Source: Chloroflexota bacterium (GTDB lineage: Bacteria; Chloroflexota; Dehalococcoidia; DSTF01; JACRBR01). Taken from it: a stretch of DNA of 7,379 nt. Where the stretch lies: positions 1 to 7,379 of the forward strand of contig JACRBR010000280.1 of NCBI GenBank assembly GCA_016213125.1, read 5' to 3'. Positions 5,150-7,379 of the stretch are shown piece by piece (position 1 is the stretch's first letter; each line of letters begins with the position of its first letter). A program made the position numbers and the translations under genes. The notes beneath the pieces were generated by a model. It was given only the letters and a program-made list of their open reading frames with translations, searched no databases and was not told the origin of the DNA.

Positions 5150-6315
5150 GGAACGCTGGCTCTGCCCAACAGCGAGCCCCGCTCCACCACTGGCAGCGGT
5201 AGCAGCACGCGAGCCCTGAACTCATCATCGCCGGCGCACCTCAGCAGCGCCGCGCGATCGCGGAACAACCTCAGCTGCATGCGCACAAGCTCGGCCAGCG
5301 TCATGACCTCCGCGTTCCGCGCCTCCACGTACTCCGCGAACGACCCTGCCGTCAGATCCCCCGCGCGCAGCGCCGCACCCACTGTCTTCGCCGCCAACCG
5401 CCCCATCCGCATCGCGAACTCGATCCCCTGCCCCGTGATCGGTGACAGGTATCCCGCTGCGTCTCCGATGAGCAGCAGTCGGTCGCGCACGGTCTCCGCG
5501 ACCCGGTACGCAAGCGGCGCCATCGCCCAGGTTCCACCGACGTGGGGCTCGCGCTCCAGCCGCTCCGCGATCCATGGGTCGTATGTGCGCGCGACGTAGT
5601 CGTAGTACTCGCCCGGGTTCATGCGTCCTTGCTGCTTGACGCCGAGGTCCGCTTCCAGGATGTACCGGAACAGTCCGGGCCGGATCTGCGAGCCGCTGAT
5701 CATCGCGCCCGCGTCGCCGTACAGGTGCCGGTCCCACGCTTGCGGCGGCGTCCCCTCGAACGACTCGAAGAAGCGCGCAACGGCGATCTGCTGGAACTCC
5801 GGCTCCGGCTCCTTCAAGCCCAGCGTGTTGAGCGCCACGCTATGCCGCCCGCTCGCGTCTATCAGTACTCTGCCCCGGTACTCACCGCCCTCGCGCGTAC
5901 GTACAACGGCACCGTCCGCGCGGAGCTCCATGTCACGCGCCGTCACCTCGCAGACGATACGCGCCCCCGCCTGTACCGCGCGCCTGCGTAGCGCCGCGTT
6001 GAAGCCACCACGGTCGATCGCAAGGTGCCCCATCCCCTCGGGAATCGCGTGCAGCGTCCACGACAGGTCCGGATACACATTGCGCACGAAGCGAAAGCGT
6101 TCGTACGCCCAGTCCGCGTTCAGGTCGACGCCAAGCTGCTCGCATTCGATCTGCGTCTGCAGTGCCAGCACTTCACCCGACGTGATATCCGGTCCCGCGT
6201 CCAGGGGGTCGCGCTCCAGCATCAGCACGTCGTGCCCGGCCTCGGCCAGCCGGATCCCCGCCGAGCATCCGCCCGGTCCCGCCCCGGTGATGAGGACATC
6301 TGCGTCGTAGCTCAC
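5146..6315 (-). CDS. FAD-dependent oxidoreductase of the geranylgeranyl reductase family
   Basis: This is a soluble or peripheral FAD enzyme of 389 residues. Relatives reduce isoprenoid double bonds or oxidise small organic substrates. GAGPGG (11-16) with E34 forms the FAD-binding Rossmann start. DRGGFNAAL (101-109) is the family's D-R-x-x-F/L segment. IDASGRHSV (152-160) stands where hydroxylases have the DG motif. LLIGDAAGYLSPITGQGIEF (281-300) followed by AMRMGRLAA is the GDAAG-P-GxGI signature typical of geranylgeranyl-reductase-like proteins rather than of PheA-type hydroxylases. The C-terminal 80 residues are helical and charged, without a thioredoxin-like domain. The GTG start at 6315 is chosen because AGGAG lies 6 nt upstream and the protein then begins with MSYDADVLITGAGPGG, the normal distance to the FAD motif. 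It overlaps the following hydroxylase gene by 4 nt. Halogenase motifs are absent. Whether it reduces or oxygenates its substrate is unknown. Confidence 0.88.
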   Translation of the reverse strand: MSYDADVLITGAGPGGCSAGIRLAEAGHDVLMLERDPLDAGPDITSGEVLALQTQIECEQLGVDLNADWAYERFRFVRNVYPDLSWTLHAIPEGMGHLAIDRGGFNAALRRRAVQAGARIVCEVTARDMELRADGAVVRTREGGEYRGRVLIDASGRHSVALNTLGLKEPEPEFQQIAVARFFESFEGTPPQAWDRHLYGDAGAMISGSQIRPGLFRYILEADLGVKQQGRMNPGEYYDYVARTYDPWIAERLEREPHVGGTWAMAPLAYRVAETVRDRLLLIGDAAGYLSPITGQGIEFAMRMGRLAAKTVGAALRAGDLTAGSFAEYVEARNAEVMTLAELVRMQLRLFRDRAALLRCAGDDEFRARVLLPLPVVERGSLLGRASVP

Positions 6316-6321
6316 GCCCGG

Positions 6322-6326
6322 CTCCT
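6322..6326 (-). promoter_or_regulatory. Ribosome-binding site overlapping the upstream stop codon
   Basis: AGGAG (6326-6322 in transcript sense) shares two bases with the TAG stop codon of the FAH-family gene (6327-6325) and lies 6 nt before the GTG at 6315. This fixes GTG 6315 as the start of the FAD oxidoreductase and suggests translational coupling between the two genes. Confidence 0.75.
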
Positions 6327-7224
6327 ACGGCTCCTCGACGATGGGATTCTCCAGCACGCCCAGCCCTGTGATCTCCACGCGCACGACATCGCCGGCCTTG
6401 AGGAACACCGGCGGCTTCCGCGAGACGCCGACGCCTGCGGGCGTCCCCGTGAACACCACGTCGCCCGGCTCCAGCGTGAATGCGGTGGAGAGGTACTCGA
6501 TCAGCGCCTGGATGTCGAAGATCAGGTGCTTCGTGTTCGATGACTGAACCTGCTCGCCGTTCACGAAGCACTTCACGTCGAGGTTCGCCGGATCGACTTC
6601 GTCCTTCGTCACCAGCCACGGCCCGATCGGCCCGTGCGTGTCGAACCCTTTGCCGATCATCCACGTCGGATTGTGAAACTGCCAGTCGCGCACCGATACG
6701 TCGTTTCCGCACATGAACCCCGCGACGTACTCCATCGCCTCGGCGGCCTTGATGTGCCTGGCCTTCCTACCGATGACGAAGCACATCTCCGCTTCCCAGT
6801 CGACCGCTGCGCTCGCCTTCGGCCTGTGCACCGGCGCGCCCGGTCCTGTGATGCACGTCGACACCTTCGAGAACACCACCGGGTGCGCCGGCAGCGCCTG
6901 GCCCGACTCTTCCGCGTGGTCGCGGTAGTTCAGCCCGATCGCCAGCACCTTCCCCGGCCGCGGTATCGGAGCCTCCAGCCGCACATCGTCGCGGCCCAGC
7001 GATATGATCAGTCCGCTCCCCGATGCGCCGCTCTTCGCGGCCGAACGCGCAGCGTCCAACGCCTCGCGCGCCCCCGCAAGCGCCGCCTCACCCTGTGCCA
7101 GAAACTCCAGCATGCTCGTCGGCAGCCGCCCCCCGCTCGCCCGGTTCAGATCGACGACGTTCTGGTCGTCCAGCATCACCCCGGTCCGAAACTGTCCCGC
7201 CTGCGAATATGTAACAAGCCTCAT
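6325..7224 (-). CDS. Fumarylacetoacetate hydrolase (FAH) family enzyme
   Basis: This 299-residue metal-dependent enzyme belongs to the FAH family, whose members hydrolyse C-C bonds in acylpyruvates or diketones, decarboxylate, or isomerise products of aromatic ring cleavage. An N-terminal cap-like region (1-85) carries MRLVTYSQAGQFRTGVMLDD. IGLNYRDHAEESG (96-108) has the His103/Glu106 pair. The metal ligands E144 and E146 lie in DWEAEM (142-147) and D175 in GNDVSVRD (173-180). GKGFDTHGPIGPW (191-203) and TGTPAGVG (259-266) are the remaining signature segments, with K192 in the active site. ATG 7224 is preceded by AAAGG at 7 nt spacing. It is the first clear gene of the three-enzyme set, with 9 nt to the next gene. 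The upstream gap of 87 bp could hold a promoter. Sequence alone does not separate acylpyruvate hydrolase from 2-hydroxyhepta-2,4-diene-1,7-dioate isomerase or related activities, so I give no symbol. Confidence 0.93.
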   Translation of the reverse strand: MRLVTYSQAGQFRTGVMLDDQNVVDLNRASGGRLPTSMLEFLAQGEAALAGAREALDAARSAAKSGASGSGLIISLGRDDVRLEAPIPRPGKVLAIGLNYRDHAEESGQALPAHPVVFSKVSTCITGPGAPVHRPKASAAVDWEAEMCFVIGRKARHIKAAEAMEYVAGFMCGNDVSVRDWQFHNPTWMIGKGFDTHGPIGPWLVTKDEVDPANLDVKCFVNGEQVQSSNTKHLIFDIQALIEYLSTAFTLEPGDVVFTGTPAGVGVSRKPPVFLKAGDVVRVEITGLGVLENPIVEEP

Positions 7225-7273
7225 CCGTCCGCCTTTGCTGAAGTCCTCTGCTGCCTGTTGTCTAGGTTCGCCC

Positions 7274-7301
7274 TTTGCTGTATGCCGTTTGCTCTTTGCT
7301 G
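7274..7301. repeat. Four-copy degenerate 7-bp tandem repeat (TWTGCYS)
   Basis: Four units stand in exact 7-bp register: TTTGCTG (7274-7280), TATGCCG (7281-7287), TTTGCTC (7288-7294) and TTTGCTG (7295-7301). A further isolated TTTGCTG lies at 7234-7240, out of register, just upstream of the FAH-family start codon on the minus strand. The array lies between the end of the edge gene and the FAH-family gene. It resembles heptanucleotide short tandem repeats described in cyanobacteria and other bacteria only in type. No function is evident. Confidence 0.65.
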
Positions 7302-7311
7302 GGCGCCGCGC

Positions 7312-7379
7312 CTAAGCGCGAGCCGGATGCATCCCCGCCATTAGCTCCGCCAGGTCGTCCGGCCGCAGGAACGAGGGCG
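7312..7379 (-). CDS. C-terminal end of an unidentified gene entering from the right edge
   Basis: Reading the minus strand from the window edge, one frame gives PSFLRPDDLAELMAGMHPAR, then Ala, and ends at TAG (7314-7312). The other two frames look less protein-like. The peptide has an amphipathic helix-like segment (DDLAELMAGM) as found at many enzyme C-termini. Only 22 complete codons, including the stop, are visible, so the family cannot be identified. It runs in the same direction as the FAH-family gene, with an 87-bp gap, and could be part of the same transcription unit. Confidence 0.5.
   Translation of the reverse strand, partial: PSFLRPDDLAELMAGMHPARA

Noticed and set aside
4223..5599. 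Long plus-strand open frame (458 codons) across the two flavoprotein genes
   Set aside because: The translation is Arg/His/Pro-rich with no domain. The minus strand has two intact FAD proteins joined by an ATGA overlap.
5146..6315. Flavin-dependent halogenase for the middle FAD gene
   Set aside because: The WxWxIP halogenase motif is absent. WTLHAIP (86-92) lacks the second Trp and is in the wrong place, and the GDAAG-P-GxGI signature favours the geranylgeranyl reductase family.
6634..7344. Plus-strand open frame covering the FAH gene start and the right intergenic gap
   Set aside because: It is an Arg/His/Pro-rich shadow of the FAH-family gene and shows no recognisable motif.

Overview
The window is a GC-rich bacterial chromosomal segment with strong G/C preference at third codon positions. 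It holds seven intact or partial genes of recognisable or plausible identity plus one gene fragment at the right edge. Lineage cannot be fixed from the sequence. A twin-arginine lipoprotein with a Pro/Thr/Ala-rich linker, very short intergenic repeats, and flavin monooxygenases beside a fumarylacetoacetate-hydrolase-family enzyme resemble what I know of high-GC Chloroflexota (Dehalococcoidia/Thermomicrobia-like). This is an inference of low to moderate confidence; Actinomycetota or another high-GC phylum is not excluded.

Left part (1-2306): the 3' portion of a beta-class DNA methyltransferase (+) converges on a complete DNA polymerase IV gene, dinB (-). The roughly 110 bp between them are filled with overlapping inverted repeats and a 9-bp tandem repeat. 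Divergent from dinB is a small one-helix membrane protein (+) that I do not recognise. It converges on the next minus-strand gene across a short gap with a degenerate repeat-like sequence.

Right part (2307-7379): everything is on the minus strand. Read in the direction of transcription, the order is: the last 22 codons of an unidentified gene (7379-7312); a gap with a 7-bp tandem repeat; a fumarylacetoacetate-hydrolase-family enzyme (7224-6325); a geranylgeranyl-reductase-like FAD oxidoreductase (6315-5146); a PheA/TfdB-type FAD aromatic hydroxylase (5149-3524); a gap with a 15-bp tandem repeat; and a Tat-exported kelch beta-propeller lipoprotein (3437-2307). The three enzyme genes are tightly packed: a 9-nt gap with the ribosome-binding site overlapping the stop codon, then a 4-nt ATGA overlap. 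They very probably form one operon. The likely theme is oxidative conversion of an aromatic, polyketide-like or isoprenoid-like substrate by two different flavoproteins, with C-C bond hydrolysis or isomerisation by the FAH enzyme. The substrate cannot be read from sequence. Whether the kelch lipoprotein belongs to the same unit is uncertain, because it is separated by a structured 86-bp gap and has its own strong Shine-Dalgarno sequence.

Most of the longer gene junctions carry a different short repeat or inverted-repeat element. No tRNA, rRNA, CRISPR array, transposase or prophage gene was seen.
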